Positions 30,149 through 39,058 of a stretch of 64,000 nt of DNA are shown piece after piece. The notes beneath the pieces are model-generated. The model saw only the letters and a list, made by a program, of their open reading frames with translations, did no database searches and was not told where the DNA came from. The position numbers and the translations under genes were made by a program. Positions within the stretch are counted from its first letter, which is position 1. Every line of letters begins with the position of its first letter. Source of the stretch: Streptomyces megasporus (GTDB lineage Bacteria > Actinomycetota > Actinomycetes > Streptomycetales > Streptomycetaceae); assembly GCF_000718985.1 (NCBI RefSeq), contig NZ_JODL01000024.1, positions 1 to 64,000 of the forward strand. The letters run 5' to 3'.

Positions 30149-31213
30149 TCAGCGTTCGCCGAGGGTGAGCGTCACGGTCCGCTCCTCGCCGCCGCGCCGG
30201 AAGACGACCTCCACCTTGTCGCCCGGCTCGTGGGAGGCCAGCGCCTCCGCCAGCCCGGTCGTGTCCAAGGTCTCGACCCCGCCCAGCTCGACGATCACGT
30301 CGCCCGGCCGGAGCCCGGCGTCGGCCGCCGCGCCGCCCTCCTCCGGCTCCACCACGGTGACGCCGGCGGGCAGGTAGTCGTCGCCGAGCACGGTCCGCAC
30401 CGTCGCCTCGATCGCCGCCTCGTCGGAGTCGATCACCTTGCCGTGCTCGATCATCTGGTCCGCCAGGTGACGGACGGTGTCGGAGGGGATGGCGAAGCCC
30501 AGGCCCGGTGCCGTGCCCCCGTCCCCGCCGGGGGAACGGGCGGCCAGGGTGGGGACGCCGATGACCCGGCCGGACAGGTCGACCAGGGCGCCCCCGCTGT
30601 TGCCCGGGTTGATCGGGGCCGAGGTCTGGATCAGGTCGCCGATGGTGGCCTCGGCGCTGCCCTCGCTGATCGAGCGGTCGGTGGCCGAGACGATGCCGTC
30701 GGTGACGCTGGAGGACAGCCCGAGCGGATTGCCCATGGCCAGCACGATCTGGCCGACGTCCACCTCGTCGGACTCGCCGAAGGTCGCCGGGCGCAGGTTG
30801 TCCGGCGGGTCGACGAGCCGCACGACGGCCAGATCCTCGTCCGGATAGCTGGCGACCAGCTCCGCCGTCCGGTCCTCCCGTCCGGTGGCGAGGGTGATCC
30901 GGAACCGTTCGGCGTCGCCCACCACGTGGGCGTTGGTGACGATGTGGCCCCGGTCGTCGTAGACCACGCCCGAGCCCAGCCCGTCGGTGGTGGTGATCTG
31001 GACGACGGACGGCAGGACCTGGTCCACCACCTTCTGGTACGCCTCCTGCAACTCCCCGGCGCCCCCGGGAACGGGCACGGAGGCGGTGGGGGAGGGCGAG
31101 CCGTCGGAACCTCGGGGCGAGTCCGAGCCGGTGCACCCGGCGAACAGGGCCGCCGCCGCGCACAGGGCGACGGCTCCCGCGCGGCGTCCGCCGCGCGTGT
31201 GGGAGCGGGTCAT
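30149..31213 (-). CDS. HtrA/DegP-like trypsin-type lipoprotein protease with PDZ domain
   Basis: 354-aa exported serine protease for envelope protein quality control. N-terminal lipoprotein signal with lipobox FAGC (Cys at about 27), then a Ser/Pro linker. Catalytic triad seen: His in VTNAHVVG, Asp in DEDLAVVRL, Ser in INPGNSGGALVD. A PDZ domain lies at about 265–350 (AAADAGLRPGDVIVELGG). The Cys suggests anchoring to the outer face of the membrane, unlike typical transmembrane actinobacterial HtrA proteins. It follows the ABC exporter by 70 nt on the same strand and may be co-transcribed. Confidence 0.92.
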   Translation of the reverse strand: MTRSHTRGGRRAGAVALCAAAALFAGCTGSDSPRGSDGSPSPTASVPVPGGAGELQEAYQKVVDQVLPSVVQITTTDGLGSGVVYDDRGHIVTNAHVVGDAERFRITLATGREDRTAELVASYPDEDLAVVRLVDPPDNLRPATFGESDEVDVGQIVLAMGNPLGLSSSVTDGIVSATDRSISEGSAEATIGDLIQTSAPINPGNSGGALVDLSGRVIGVPTLAARSPGGDGGTAPGLGFAIPSDTVRHLADQMIEHGKVIDSDEAAIEATVRTVLGDDYLPAGVTVVEPEEGGAAADAGLRPGDVIVELGGVETLDTTGLAEALASHEPGDKVEVVFRRGGEERTVTLTLGER

Positions 31214-31283
31214 GGCAGCGTGTCCCCTTTCGCCGGCTCCGGTGCTGGGCGACCGCCGACGGCATCGGCGCCCCGCCGGGACG

Positions 31284-33092
31284 TCACGCCGTCGGGGCGT
31301 CCGCGTTCCCCACCGGGGCCGCCAGAAACTGCGTGGCCGCCAGCTCGCCGTAGAGCGGGTCGCCGGCCACCAGCTCCTCGTGGGTGCCCACCGCCCGCAC
31401 CCGCCCGGCCTCCAGCACCACGATCCGGTCCGCGAGCGTCACCGTGGACAGCCGGTGGGCGACGACCAGCACCGTCGTGGTCCGGGCCGCCTCCGCCACC
31501 GCGTCGCGCAGCGCCAGCTCGTTGACCGCGTCCAACTGCGAGGTCGCCTCGTCCAGCAGCAGCAGACGAGGACGGCGCAGCAGTGCCCGCGCTATCGCCA
31601 CCCGCTGCCGCTCCCCGCCGGACAGCTTGCTCCCCCGGTGCCCGACGACCGTCTCCAACCCGTCCGGCAGCCGCTCCACCAGCTCGGTCAGCCGGGTGCG
31701 CGCCAACACCTCGCGCACCTCCTCCTCGTCGACGTCCCCGACGGCGAACAGCAGGTTCTCGCGGAGCGTCCCGGAGAGCACGGGCGCGTCCTGCTCCACG
31801 TAGCCGATCGCCGCGCGCAGCTCGTGCAGCGGCCAGTCGCGCACATCGCGCCCGTCGACCAGCACCCGGCCGCCGCTCACCTCGTGGAAGCGCTCGATCA
31901 GCGAGAACACCGTGGACTTGCCCGCCCCCGACGGGCCGACGAACGCGGTCATCCCGCCGCCGGGCACGGAGAAGGAGACCCCGTGGTGGACGTTCGGCAG
32001 CTCGGGGCGGTAACGGAAGACGACACGGTCGAAGACGACCGAGGCGGGCGGCCCCTGCACCACCGGCGGCGGGCCGTCGCCGGCGGGCTCGGTCTCCATC
32101 CGTTCGGCCTCGGCGATGCGGGCGATCGCCGCCGATCCCACCTGGTACTGGGCGACCGCGTCGACCAACCGGGAGACCGGGTCGATCAGGTAGAAGAGCA
32201 GGAGCAGGAAGGCGACCAGCGTCGAGACCGAGACGGCGCCCGAGGCCACCCGCGCCCCGCCGACGCCCAGCACCGCCAGGAACGACACCTGGACGGCCAG
32301 GCCGGTCGTCGTCCCGGCCACCGCGTGCCATCCGGCGGCCCGCACGCCGTGCCGCCAGGCCGTCCGCGCCGCCTCCTCCACGACGCGCGTCTCCCGTGCC
32401 TCCGCGCCCGACGCCTTGACCGTGCGGAAGGCGCCGAAGACGCGCTCCAGGGCCGAGGCGATCTCCCCGACCGACTCCTGCGCCCGCTTCGCGGCCTTCG
32501 AGATCCGCGGCATCACCAGCGCCAGCGAGCCGCCGATCAGCACGATCACCCCGAGGGTGACGCCCAGCAGCACCGGGTCCAGCCGGGCCATCAGCACGAG
32601 CGTCGCCACCAGGGTGAGGGAACCGGTGACGGCCGAGACCATGGAGGTGGTCGCGACCTGCCGCAGCAGCGTGGTGTCCGAGGTGACCCGGGACAGCAGG
32701 TCACCCGGTTGGATCCGCTCCACCTCCGGTATCCGCAGCCGCAGCAGCCGGGCGGCGAGCCGGCTGCGCGCGGCCAGCACCACGGACTCGGCGGTGCGGT
32801 TGAGGAGGTAGGAGCCGAGCGCCTCGATCGCCGTGCCCAGCACCACCAGCGCGGTGAGGAGCAGCAGGACCGAGGTGATCGACCCGCCGCCGCCCAGCCG
32901 GTCCACCAGCTCCTTGGCCGCCAGCGGCTGCGCGAGCCCGGTGACGGCGCCGACCAGCGACAGCAGGGCGCCGAGCGCGATCGGAGCCCGGTGGGGACGT
33001 ATGTGGGCGTACAGCGCGCGCCACGTCTCCCGGGCGGGGAGCCGATCACCGGCGGGGGAGGGCGGTGCGGGACGCGCGGAGGTGGTGGACAC
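31284..33092 (-). CDS. ABC exporter with fused membrane and ATPase domains
   Basis: 602-aa half-transporter (type IV exporter, MsbA/LmrA-like), acting as a homodimer in the membrane. Six-helix domain at about residues 25–320, then a nucleotide-binding domain: Walker [11 protein letters not shown]-loop GYVEQDAP, signature LSGGERQR, Walker [10 protein letters not shown], and switch His in VVAHRLST. Substrate unknown; lipid, drug or peptide are all possible. GTG at 33092. The protease gene follows 70 nt downstream and a methyltransferase lies upstream across a 225-nt gap with tandem repeats. Confidence 0.93.
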   Translation of the reverse strand: MSTTSARPAPPSPAGDRLPARETWRALYAHIRPHRAPIALGALLSLVGAVTGLAQPLAAKELVDRLGGGGSITSVLLLLTALVVLGTAIEALGSYLLNRTAESVVLAARSRLAARLLRLRIPEVERIQPGDLLSRVTSDTTLLRQVATTSMVSAVTGSLTLVATLVLMARLDPVLLGVTLGVIVLIGGSLALVMPRISKAAKRAQESVGEIASALERVFGAFRTVKASGAEARETRVVEEAARTAWRHGVRAAGWHAVAGTTTGLAVQVSFLAVLGVGGARVASGAVSVSTLVAFLLLLFYLIDPVSRLVDAVAQYQVGSAAIARIAEAERMETEPAGDGPPPVVQGPPASVVFDRVVFRYRPELPNVHHGVSFSVPGGGMTAFVGPSGAGKSTVFSLIERFHEVSGGRVLVDGRDVRDWPLHELRAAIGYVEQDAPVLSGTLRENLLFAVGDVDEEEVREVLARTRLTELVERLPDGLETVVGHRGSKLSGGERQRVAIARALLRRPRLLLLDEATSQLDAVNELALRDAVAEAARTTTVLVVAHRLSTVTLADRIVVLEAGRVRAVGTHEELVAGDPLYGELAATQFLAAPVGNADAPTA

Positions 33093-33255
33093 GGGGACCT
33101 TCCTGTTCGCGGCCCGCCGGCACGGGCCTGTTCACACGGGCCGCTCGCGGGGCCGGCCGGACCATCGGGGCCGTCGTGGTGGGGGACGCGAAACCGCCCC
33201 CGGACACCTGAGCGCCCGGTCGGCCGCGCGGTCGGCGGCCGACCGACGGTCGGTG

Positions 33256-33318
33256 GTCGGGCGGCGGTGGTCGGTGGACGGTCGGGCGGCGGTGGTCGGT
33301 GGACGGTCGGGCGGCGGT
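33256..33318. repeat. 25-bp tandem repeat, 2.5 copies
   Basis: Two identical 25-bp units (33256–33280, 33281–33305) plus a 13-bp partial copy that runs into the stop codon of the methyltransferase. The unit begins GTCGGGCGGCGG. No binding function inferred; a possible length-polymorphic site. Confidence 0.85.
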
Positions 33319-34028
33319 CAGTCGCGCACGGCGCACAGGTGCAGCGCGGCGGCCACCCCGCGGTAGGGGTCGGTGCGCCCGGCGCGCTCCTCGGCGGCCA
33401 ACAGCGACTCGCCCTCCGCGCCCTCGGGCAGGACGGCGTCGTCGTCGGTGAAGACCTGCACCCCGTACCACCGGTGCAGCGGGATGCTCATCCCGGTGAG
33501 GGCGGCGCTCAGCGCGTCCGGGCGCAGGGCGCGGTCGCCGGGGTCGTCGGTGGGGGCGAGGTGGGTCAGGGCGCCCTCCCAGTCGCCGGCCAACCCCGGT
33601 CGCATGGCCCGCGCCTCGGTGTTGGGCACCAGCAGCGACAGCAGCCCGCCGGGGGCCAGCACCCGGCCCAGCCCGGCCAGCAGCGGGCCCGGTTCGTCGC
33701 CGGGCGCCAACACCCCGTGGCAGAGCACCACGTCGAAGGAGCCGGGCAGGAAGTGGGCGCCGGTGCTGCGGCTGTCGCCGGAGACGACGTGCGTCCGCTC
33801 CCGGATGCCCTCGGGCTCGTCCGCCAGGACCCGGCGGATCGCGGCGACCAGGTCGGGGTCGGACTCCAGCCCGGTCACCTCGTGCCCGGCCCGGGCCAGC
33901 CGCAGCGCCTGGTGGCCGTCGCGCAGCGCCACGTCCAGGACCTTCAGCCGCCGGCCCACGGGAAAGCGGGCCGTGACCTGCTCCTCCAGTTGCCGGGCCA
34001 CCAGGGCCTGTCGTATGGAGTCGTCCAT
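33318..34028 (-). CDS. SAM-dependent methyltransferase-like protein with altered motif I
   Basis: 236-aa class-I methyltransferase fold. Motif I reads VLDVALRDGHQALRLARAGH, where the usual glycine-rich loop (GxGxG) is missing; the acidic residue that binds the SAM ribose follows in VTGLESD, and motif IV is FDVVLCHGVLA. SAM binding may therefore be weakened or changed. Substrate unknown. The ATG at 34028 was chosen at the start of the recognisable helix (MDDSIRQALVARQLEEQV). It is 35 nt downstream of the DUF3043 gene, a likely operon. Confidence 0.82.
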   Translation of the reverse strand: MDDSIRQALVARQLEEQVTARFPVGRRLKVLDVALRDGHQALRLARAGHEVTGLESDPDLVAAIRRVLADEPEGIRERTHVVSGDSRSTGAHFLPGSFDVVLCHGVLAPGDEPGPLLAGLGRVLAPGGLLSLLVPNTEARAMRPGLAGDWEGALTHLAPTDDPGDRALRPDALSAALTGMSIPLHRWYGVQVFTDDDAVLPEGAEGESLLAAEERAGRTDPYRGVAAALHLCAVRD

Positions 34029-34063
34029 CGATGAATGGTTCGTCGGCGGTCTCTCGCGTTCCC

Positions 34064-34660
34064 TCAGCGGCGCGGCGCCTCGCCCCGGGCGACCTGCGGC
34101 TTGGGCAGCCGCATGCGGCGCATCTGGAGGGTGCGCATCAGCGCGTACGCCACGGCGCCGCGCCGGTTCTCGTCGGGGAAGCGCTCGCGCAGGGCACGCC
34201 TCAGCCTGAAGCCGGTGACGAACGAGTCGACGACGATCATCACGATGACGCCCAGCCACACCAGCAGGGAGACGTTCTGGAGCGAGGGCACCATGCTCAT
34301 GACCAGGATGGCCACGGCCAGCGGCAGGAAGAACTCCGCCACGTGCCACTTGGCGTCCACGAAGTCGCGCGCGTAGCGCCGCACGGGACCCCGGTCGCGC
34401 AGCGGGAGGTAGCGCTCGTCCCCGCCGGCCAGGGCCTCACGCTGCCGGGCCAGCTCGGCGCGGCGGGCCTCACGGGCGCGCTTGGCCGCCTCCTTGCGGT
34501 TCGCCGGCGGCTTGACCGCGGCGCGGCGAAGCGCCTCGGCCTCGCTGCGCTTGGGCGTGGGGCGGCCCTTGGGCGCCTGGGGGTCGCGGCGCTGCTTGGT
34601 CAGGTTCACGGTCTCCTGGGGAGCCGCGGTCTGCTCATCACGAGAACGGCTTCGGAACAC
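34064..34660 (-). CDS. DUF3043 membrane protein
   Basis: 198-aa conserved actinobacterial protein of unknown function. Long basic N-terminal region (about 1–100, with KGRPTPKRSEAEALRRAA and KRAREARRAELARQ), two membrane helices at about 105–150 (FFLPLAVAILVMSMVPSL and LLVWLGVIVMIVVDSFVTG), then a basic tail ending QMRRMRLPKPQVARG. GTG at 34660 gives the family-typical MFRSRSRDE start. It diverges from pspA by 231 nt; the conserved neighbourhood may hint at a shared envelope-stress role, which is inference. Confidence 0.88.
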   Translation of the reverse strand: MFRSRSRDEQTAAPQETVNLTKQRRDPQAPKGRPTPKRSEAEALRRAAVKPPANRKEAAKRAREARRAELARQREALAGGDERYLPLRDRGPVRRYARDFVDAKWHVAEFFLPLAVAILVMSMVPSLQNVSLLVWLGVIVMIVVDSFVTGFRLRRALRERFPDENRRGAVAYALMRTLQMRRMRLPKPQVARGEAPRR

Positions 34661-34891
34661 ACCGCCAAGAGTACGGGGCCGCCAGGTGTGGACCGAACCC
34701 CCACGGGGAACGATCCGGCAACGGCGGGTTGCCGGGCTCCCTACTTCCTGGGCGGGAGAAGGCCGAGCGCCGATCGTCCTGGAGGAGGAGCACATCGGGG
34801 TCCTGACAGTGCGGTAATGGAGACGGGGCCCGTAGGGTGGGACCTGTCGATGTGCGAGGCCAGTCCGTTGAGAAGGGGGCGCGCGAGGCCC

Positions 34892-35701
34892 ATGAGCGGT
34901 GTCATGAAGCGTATGGGGATGATCTTCCGCGCGAAGGCCAACAAGGCCCTGGACCGGGCCGAGGACCCGCGCGAGACGCTGGACTACTCCTACCAGAAGC
35001 AGCTCGAACTGCTGCAGAAGGTGCGCCGTGGGGTCGCCGACGTGGCGACCTCCCGCAAGCGTCTGGAACTCCAGCTCAACCAGCTCCAGTCGCAGTCCGC
35101 CAAGCTGGAGGACCAGGGGCGCAAGGCGCTGGCGCTCGGCCGCGAGGACCTGGCGCGCGAGGCGCTGACCCGCCGCGCCGCGCTCCAGCAGCAGGTGACG
35201 GACCTGGAGCAGCAGCACCAGACCCTCCAGGGCGAGGAGGAGAAGCTCACCCTGGCGGCCCAGCGCCTCCAGGCGAAGGTGGACGCCTTCCGCACCAAGA
35301 AGGAGACCATCAAGGCCACCTACACCGCCGCCCAGGCCCAGACCCGCATCGGCGAGGCCTTCTCCGGCATCTCCGAGGAGATGGGCGACGTGGGCCTGGC
35401 CATCCAGCGGGCCGAGGACAAGACCGCCCAGATGCAGGCCCGTGCCGGGGCGATCGACGAACTGCTGGCCTCCGGCGCGCTCGACGACCCCAGCGGTCTG
35501 GCCAAGGACGACATCGCGGCCGAGCTGGACCGGATCTCCGGCGGTTCGGACGTCGAGTTGGAGCTCCAGCGGATGAAGGCCGAACTGGCGGGCGGCACCG
35601 GCGGCGACCGCCAGGCCATCGAGGGCGGCCAGGGGCAGGCGCAGCAGCCGCAGGCCCAGGAGCAGCCCCAGCGGGACACCCCCCGGTTCGACAAGCAGTA
35701 G
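34892..35701 (+). CDS. pspA: PspA/IM30-family envelope-stress protein
   Basis: 269-aa coiled-coil protein that binds the inner face of the membrane and oligomerises under proton-motive-force or envelope stress. Seen: N-terminal amphipathic segment MKRMGMIFRAKANKALDRAE, DPRETLDYSYQKQLELLQKVRRG, then long helices rich in Gln/Glu to about residue 220, and a disordered Gln/Pro tail. Full length for the actinobacterial form. A PspAA gene follows at 119 nt. No PspF-type sigma-54 signal is expected or seen in this group. Confidence 0.95.
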   Translation: MSGVMKRMGMIFRAKANKALDRAEDPRETLDYSYQKQLELLQKVRRGVADVATSRKRLELQLNQLQSQSAKLEDQGRKALALGREDLAREALTRRAALQQQVTDLEQQHQTLQGEEEKLTLAAQRLQAKVDAFRTKKETIKATYTAAQAQTRIGEAFSGISEEMGDVGLAIQRAEDKTAQMQARAGAIDELLASGALDDPSGLAKDDIAAELDRISGGSDVELELQRMKAELAGGTGGDRQAIEGGQGQAQQPQAQEQPQRDTPRFDKQ

Positions 35702-35820
35702 GCCCGACCGACGGGCGGCCGACGACGGGTGCGCCGGGCGTGCGCCGGCGCACCGGCCGCGGGAAGCTGGGACACGGACCCCGGCACGCCGCCCACCGGG
35801 CCCTTCGGAAGGAGAGCGCC

Positions 35821-36168
35821 GTGATCGTACGGATCATGGGGGAGGGGCAGGTCAGGCTGGACGACAGCCACCTGCCCGGCCTGAACAGGCTGGACGACGA
35901 ACTGCTCGCCGAGATGGAGAACGGCGACGGGACGGGCTTCCGCCGCACCCTGGCCGCCCTCCTGGACGCCGTGCGGACGCTGGGCACACCCCTGCCGGAC
36001 GACTCCCTGGAGCCCTCGGACCTCATCCTGCCCGCGCCCGAGGCCACCCTCGACGAGGTGCGCTCCATGCTCGGCGAGGACGGGCTGTTCCCCACCGACA
36101 TCCCCACCGACGCCGACGCTTCCAGCGACGCCGACACTCCCACCGACACCCCCGCCGGTCCTCGCTGA
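35821..36168 (+). CDS. pspAA: PspA-associated protein PspAA
   Basis: 115-aa partner usually encoded after pspA in actinobacteria. The core (about 1–90) runs VIVRIMGEGQVRLDDSHLPGLNRLDDEL to LILPAPEATLDEVRSML; the tail is an Asp/Thr/Pro-rich stretch (DIPTDADASSDADTPTDTP) that looks disordered. GTG at 35821 follows GGAAGGAGAGC. It probably modulates PspA; mechanism not established. It converges on the GNAT gene across a hairpin. Confidence 0.92.
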   Translation: MIVRIMGEGQVRLDDSHLPGLNRLDDELLAEMENGDGTGFRRTLAALLDAVRTLGTPLPDDSLEPSDLILPAPEATLDEVRSMLGEDGLFPTDIPTDADASSDADTPTDTPAGPR

Positions 36169-36200
36169 CCTCGCGTCCCGCGGGGACGGGCACGGCCGGG

Positions 36201-36222
36201 GACGCCCTCAGGGGAGGGCGTC
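36201..36222. terminator. Hairpin overlapping the GNAT stop codon
   Basis: 9-bp perfect stem (36201–36209 with 36214–36222), loop AGGG, between the convergent pspAA and GNAT genes. The GNAT stop codon (36208–36210) lies in the stem/loop, so the last codons are part of the terminator. Confidence 0.55.
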
Positions 36223-37092
36223 GGAGGGCACGTACGGCGACGGCGGGCGCATGCCGCGCAGACCGAGCCAGTCCCCGGGGGCGAGCTCCAACCCGGCGGC
36301 CAACCCGACGTCCACGGCCCACTGCTGCTCGGCGGTCAGGTTGTCGATCCGCACGGGACGTCCCTCGCCGACGGCGCCCAGGGCGGCGGTCAGCAGCCGG
36401 CGGGCCAGCCGCCGGGTGGTGGCGGCCAGCGTCTCCACCCGGTCCTCGCGCACGTAGCAGTAGCCGCTGCCGGTGAAGTCGTCGGTCACCAGCAGCCGGC
36501 AGTGGCGCAGCAACTCCTCGTGGTCCGGCCCGTGGGCGCCGCCGCGCAGCCGCCGGTCCACCGAGTCCATCAGGTCCCGGTCCCCCGGCCCGCCCTCGGC
36601 CACCACACCGTCCGGGGCGGCGAGACGCGCCAGGGAGACCGTCCCGGACAGCCGCATCGTCGGGTGCAGGTCGAGCCTCGCCCGCCGGTGGACGCGGGCG
36701 GCGGCCGGGTGCCGCGAGCCGCGGGCGATCCCGCGCAGACAGCCCCGGCCGTACGCCGCGGCGTGCCGCAGCAGCTCCGTGCCCACCCCGCGGCCCTGCG
36801 CCTCGGGGAGGACGGCCAGCAGGGACAGACTCCAGGTGCCCTCCCGCCGGGAGGACAGCACGACCCCGATCGGGCGGCCGGTGGCGTCCTCGGCCAGCCG
36901 GCAGCCCTCCGGGTCGGTGCGGGCCAGATGGCGGGCGGGGTGGAGACGCCGTTCCGCCGGGGCCGGCAGCGGAATGTCCGGCCCCGGCGGGGAGCCGGGA
37001 GGTCCGGGCGGGAATCCGGCGAAGGCGGCGTCGGCGACGGACCGCACCGCCTCGGCGTCCTCGTCACCGTCGCGTACCGGGCGCAGCAGCAT
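36208..37092 (-). CDS. GNAT acetyltransferase-like protein, probably tandem-domain
   Basis: 294-aa protein. The N-terminal GNAT domain has motif A LLAVLPEAQGRGVGTELLRHAAAYG and motif B ending in HPAAARVHRRARLDLHPTMRLSG. The C-terminal half (about 160–290) resembles a second, degenerate GNAT fold (SGYCYVREDRVETLAATT … AVDVGLAAGLELAPGDWLGLRGM). ATG at 37092 taken; 37101 is three codons upstream. It stops 39 nt from pspAA and starts 60 nt downstream of nadA on the same strand. Substrate unknown. Confidence 0.82.
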   Translation of the reverse strand: MLLRPVRDGDEDAEAVRSVADAAFAGFPPGPPGSPPGPDIPLPAPAERRLHPARHLARTDPEGCRLAEDATGRPIGVVLSSRREGTWSLSLLAVLPEAQGRGVGTELLRHAAAYGRGCLRGIARGSRHPAAARVHRRARLDLHPTMRLSGTVSLARLAAPDGVVAEGGPGDRDLMDSVDRRLRGGAHGPDHEELLRHCRLLVTDDFTGSGYCYVREDRVETLAATTRRLARRLLTAALGAVGEGRPVRIDNLTAEQQWAVDVGLAAGLELAPGDWLGLRGMRPPSPYVPSDALP

Positions 37093-37152
37093 GCCGACCA
37101 TCCTGGCCGAACGGGCCGCGCCCGGTCACCCTCCCTCGGGCGTGCGCCCGGA

Positions 37153-38349
37153 TCACGGCAGGGCGAGCATCCGCTCCAGGGCCAGCTTGGCGAACTTCTC
37201 GGTCTCCGGGTCGACCTGGATGCGGTTGACGACCTTGCCGTCCACCAGGGACTCCAGGGCCCAGACCAGATGGGGCAGGTCGATCCGGTTCATGGTCGAG
37301 CAGAAGCAGACCGTCCGGTCGAGGAAGACGACCTCCTTGCCCTCGGGGGCGAAACGGTTCGCCAGGCGGCGCACCAGGTTCAGCTCGGTGCCGATCGCCC
37401 ACTTCGAGCCGGCCGGGGCGGCCTCCAGGGTCTTGATGATGTACTCGGTGGAGCCCACGTGGTCGGCGGCGGCGACGACCTCGTGGCGGCACTCGGGGTG
37501 CACCAGCACGTTGATGCCGGGGACGCGCTCGCGCACGTCGTTCACCGAGTCCAGCGTGAAGCGGCCGTGCACCGAGCAGTGGCCGCGCCACAGGATCATC
37601 TTCGCGGCCCGCAGCTCCTCGGCGGTCAGCCCGCCGTTCGGCTTGTGCGGGTTGTAGACGACGCAGTCCTCCAGGGACATCCCCATGTCCCGCACGGCGG
37701 TGTTCCGCCCCAGGTGCTGGTCGGGCAGGAACAGCACCTTCTCCCCCTGGGAGAACGCCCAGTCCAGCGCCCGCTTGGCGTTGGAGGACGTGCAGATGGT
37801 GCCGCCGTGCCGGCCGGTGAAGGCCTTGATGTCGGCCGAGGAGTTCATGTACGAGACCGGGACGGTGACGTCGGCGACGCCCGCCTCGGTGAGCACGTCC
37901 CAGCACTCGGCGACCTGCTCGGCGGTGGCCATGTCGGCCATCGAGCACCCGGCGGCCAGGTCGGGCAGGACGACCTGCTGCCGGTCGGAGGTGAGGATGT
38001 CGGCGGACTCGGCCATGAAGTGCACGCCGCAGAAGACGATGTACTCCGCCTCCGGGCGGGCCGCGGCGTCCCGCGCCAGCTTGAAGGAGTCGCCGGTGAC
38101 GTCGGCGAACTGGATGACCTCGTCGCGCTGGTAGTGGTGGCCGAGGACGAAGACCCGCTCCCCGAGCTTCTCCTTGGCCGCGCGGGCGCGCTCGACCAGG
38201 TCCGGGTCCGACGGGGCGGGCAGGTCGCCGGGACACTCCACACCGCGCTCGCTCCTGGGGTCGGCCTCGCGACCGAGGAGGAGCAGGGCGAGCGGCGTCG
38301 GCTGGACGTCGTCCGGGTGGAGGGCGGCAGAGGGCTGGGCGGTGTTCAC
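37153..38349 (-). CDS. nadA: Quinolinate synthase NadA
   Basis: [4Fe-4S] enzyme that condenses iminoaspartate with dihydroxyacetone phosphate to quinolinate in de novo NAD synthesis. 398 aa. Seen: FVLGHHYQRDEVIQFADVTGDS, the three cluster cysteines in YIVFCGVHFMAESADI, VLVHPECRHEVV and RTVCFCSTMNRID, and SYMNSSADIKAF. GTG at 38349 has AAAGGG eight bases upstream. No nadB/nadC is adjacent. The leader holds two direct repeats (38361–38394). The Fe-S carrier gene diverges 253 nt upstream, which suits a cluster-dependent enzyme. Confidence 0.96.
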   Translation of the reverse strand: MNTAQPSAALHPDDVQPTPLALLLLGREADPRSERGVECPGDLPAPSDPDLVERARAAKEKLGERVFVLGHHYQRDEVIQFADVTGDSFKLARDAAARPEAEYIVFCGVHFMAESADILTSDRQQVVLPDLAAGCSMADMATAEQVAECWDVLTEAGVADVTVPVSYMNSSADIKAFTGRHGGTICTSSNAKRALDWAFSQGEKVLFLPDQHLGRNTAVRDMGMSLEDCVVYNPHKPNGGLTAEELRAAKMILWRGHCSVHGRFTLDSVNDVRERVPGINVLVHPECRHEVVAAADHVGSTEYIIKTLEAAPAGSKWAIGTELNLVRRLANRFAPEGKEVVFLDRTVCFCSTMNRIDLPHLVWALESLVDGKVVNRIQVDPETEKFAKLALERMLALP

Positions 38350-38360
38350 GGCACGCACCC

Positions 38361-38410
38361 TTTCGTCGGATTCAGCGGGCCTTTTCGTCGGATTGACGCT
38401 ATTCATCATA
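38361..38410 (-). promoter_or_regulatory. nadA promoter and direct-repeat leader
   Basis: On the minus strand a TATGAT -10 (38410–38405) is followed by two exact 12-bp direct repeats AATCCGACGAAA (38394–38383 and 38372–38361), 22 bp apart or two helical turns. The second lies just before the ribosome site. The layout fits a roadblock operator or an RNA-level control element for NAD synthesis; regulator unknown. Confidence 0.5.
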
Positions 38411-38602
38411 GCTGCTTCACGTCACCTTGACGATGCCCATCGCGTCAGTGTGACGCATCACCGTCCGCACGCCGCGGAGTGACCTCGGGGCGCGGGTGTG
38501 CGAGCATGAAAACCGCAAGAACGTGCCCGGCCTGGAATGAAACCGGGAGGCCGCTTGTTTGCCAGGCGGCAGAGCAGTCCGTACAACCCGGGAGAGAAGC
38601 AG

Positions 38603-38959
38603 ATGTCCGTATCGGACCAGACCGCCGTGACGACCGATGGAATCATCCTGTCCGATGCCGCCGCGGCGAAGGTCAAGAGCCTGCTCGAACAGGAGGGCCG
38701 CGACGACCTGGCCCTGCGCGTCGCCGTCCAGCCCGGCGGCTGCTCCGGCCTGCGGTACCAGCTCTTCTTCGACGAGCGGTCGCTCGACGGCGACGTCGTC
38801 AAGGAGTTCGACGGTGTCCGCGTCGTCACCGACCGGATGAGCGCCCCGTACCTCAACGGCGCCTCCATCGACTTCGTCGACACCATCGAGAAGCAGGGCT
38901 TCACCATCGACAACCCGAACGCCACGGGCTCCTGCGCCTGCGGCGACTCCTTCAGCTGA
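38603..38959 (+). CDS. erpA: A-type iron–sulfur carrier (HesB/ErpA family)
   Basis: 118-aa Fe-S cluster assembly/carrier protein delivering clusters to target enzymes in the cytoplasm. The three ligand cysteines are in QPGGCSGLRYQL and the C-terminal TGSCACGDSF. IDFVDTIEKQGFTIDNPN is typical of ErpA. ATG at 38603 with GGGAGAG upstream; an earlier in-frame ATG would add an unrelated 22 residues. Divergent from nadA, a probable client. The erpA label is by family; an IscA-like role is equally possible. Confidence 0.93.
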   Translation: MSVSDQTAVTTDGIILSDAAAAKVKSLLEQEGRDDLALRVAVQPGGCSGLRYQLFFDERSLDGDVVKEFDGVRVVTDRMSAPYLNGASIDFVDTIEKQGFTIDNPNATGSCACGDSFS

Positions 38960-38999
38960 TCCGCCCCGCCCCGCCGCCCCGGCGCGGCGACGGCGGTGA

Positions 39000-39048
39000 C
39001 ACGACGGAAGGGCGGCTCCCGGTGTTCGGGAGCCGCCCTTCCGTCGTG
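39000..39048. terminator. Strong bidirectional terminator
   Basis: 22-bp perfect stem (39000–39021 with 39027–39048) and 5-nt loop, between the convergent Fe-S carrier gene and the hypothetical membrane protein gene. Among the longest perfect hairpins in the window. Confidence 0.9.
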
Positions 39049-39058
39049 TTCCGTCGCG

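Noticed and set aside
33240..33320. Tandem repeats as a regulator-binding array
   Set aside because: They lie at the 3' end of the methyltransferase gene and over 160 nt from the ABC gene start, reading away from it, and run into coding sequence; better explained as slippage.
36208..37092. Frameshift in the GNAT gene around the RGIARGSRHPAAARVHRRARLDLHP segment
   Set aside because: The segment is Arg-rich, but motif B and the following LHPTMRLSG are in one frame, so no lesion is needed.
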